Shown here: one piece after another, positions 14,120 through 14,121 of the stretch
How positions within the stretch are numbered: position 1 is the first letter of the stretch
How the letters are laid out: each line of letters starts with the position of its first letter
Program-made: the position numbers and the translations under genes
The notes under the pieces: model-generated
What the model was told of the DNA's origin: nothing
The model's database searches: none
The model's input: the letters and a program-made list of their open reading frames with translations, nothing else
NCBI GenBank assembly: GCA_964490015.1
Contig: CAZBBA010000093.1
Span: 1-14,121 of the forward strand
Reading direction: 5' to 3'
Origin: Perlabentimonas sp964490015
GTDB lineage: Bacteria; Bacteroidota; Bacteroidia; Bacteroidales; Tenuifilaceae
Length of the DNA: 14,121 nt

Positions 14120-14121
14120 CA

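Noticed and set aside
1..14121. Search for a mobile element, CRISPR array, toxin-antitoxin pair or defence system.
   Set aside because: No transposase, integrase, spaced repeats or defence-type gene is seen. The two nuclease-like genes have housekeeping-type contexts and are far apart.

Overview
The window looks like chromosome from a member of the Bacteroidota, probably the Bacteroidales/Marinilabiliales side. This is inferred from Bacteroidota-type promoters (TAnnTTTG at -7) in front of a tRNA and an operon, the lack of Shine-Dalgarno sequences, lipoproteins with short lipoboxes, a split LysO exporter, and the DnaQ/UvrC-like fusion nuclease and PspC/PadR modules common in that phylum. Base composition and gene style are uniform. 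I see no insertion sequence, prophage, CRISPR array or other clear mobile element.

Positions 1-6296, all minus strand, form a tightly packed run of seven genes. Read in the direction of transcription they are: a DnaQ-type exonuclease fused to a UvrC-like GIY-YIG nuclease (4941-6296), a sugar-phosphate-type nucleotidyltransferase (3966-4868), the two halves of a LysO lysine exporter on separate overlapping genes (3663-3953 and 3068-3673), a PAP2 phosphatase (2506-3045), an S37-family serine peptidase lipoprotein (1147-2460) and a von Willebrand A lipoprotein (1-1140). From the nucleotidyltransferase down, gaps are 45 bp or less, so these probably share a transcript. Most products act at or across the cell envelope.

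A 360-bp divergent spacer (6297-6656) precedes a plus-strand chemoreceptor gene (6657-8510), which ends at a strong hairpin/T-run terminator. That terminator can also serve the convergent AbgT-family transporter (8661-10211, minus). Next comes a DUF2797 zinc-finger-like protein (10443-11261, minus), whose central motif resembles a GIY-YIG core.

Positions 11262-13962 hold the most clearly regulated unit. A Bacteroidota promoter is overlapped by a 33-bp interrupted palindrome, followed by three tightly spaced plus-strand genes: a short PspC-domain protein, a PadR-family repressor and a long PspC-domain protein with extra membrane segments and a C-terminal beta-rich region. The two PspC proteins are paralogues that share the same N-terminal domain. 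This is probably an autoregulated envelope-stress module. The window closes with a tRNA-Gln (UUG) gene behind its own promoter.

Nothing here is a plainly new defence or mobile system. The best leads are the operator palindrome, the paired PspC proteins around PadR, the split LysO whose halves still show the ancestral repeat, the cysteine set kept in the exonuclease/GIY-YIG fusion, and the GIY-YIG-like reading of DUF2797.
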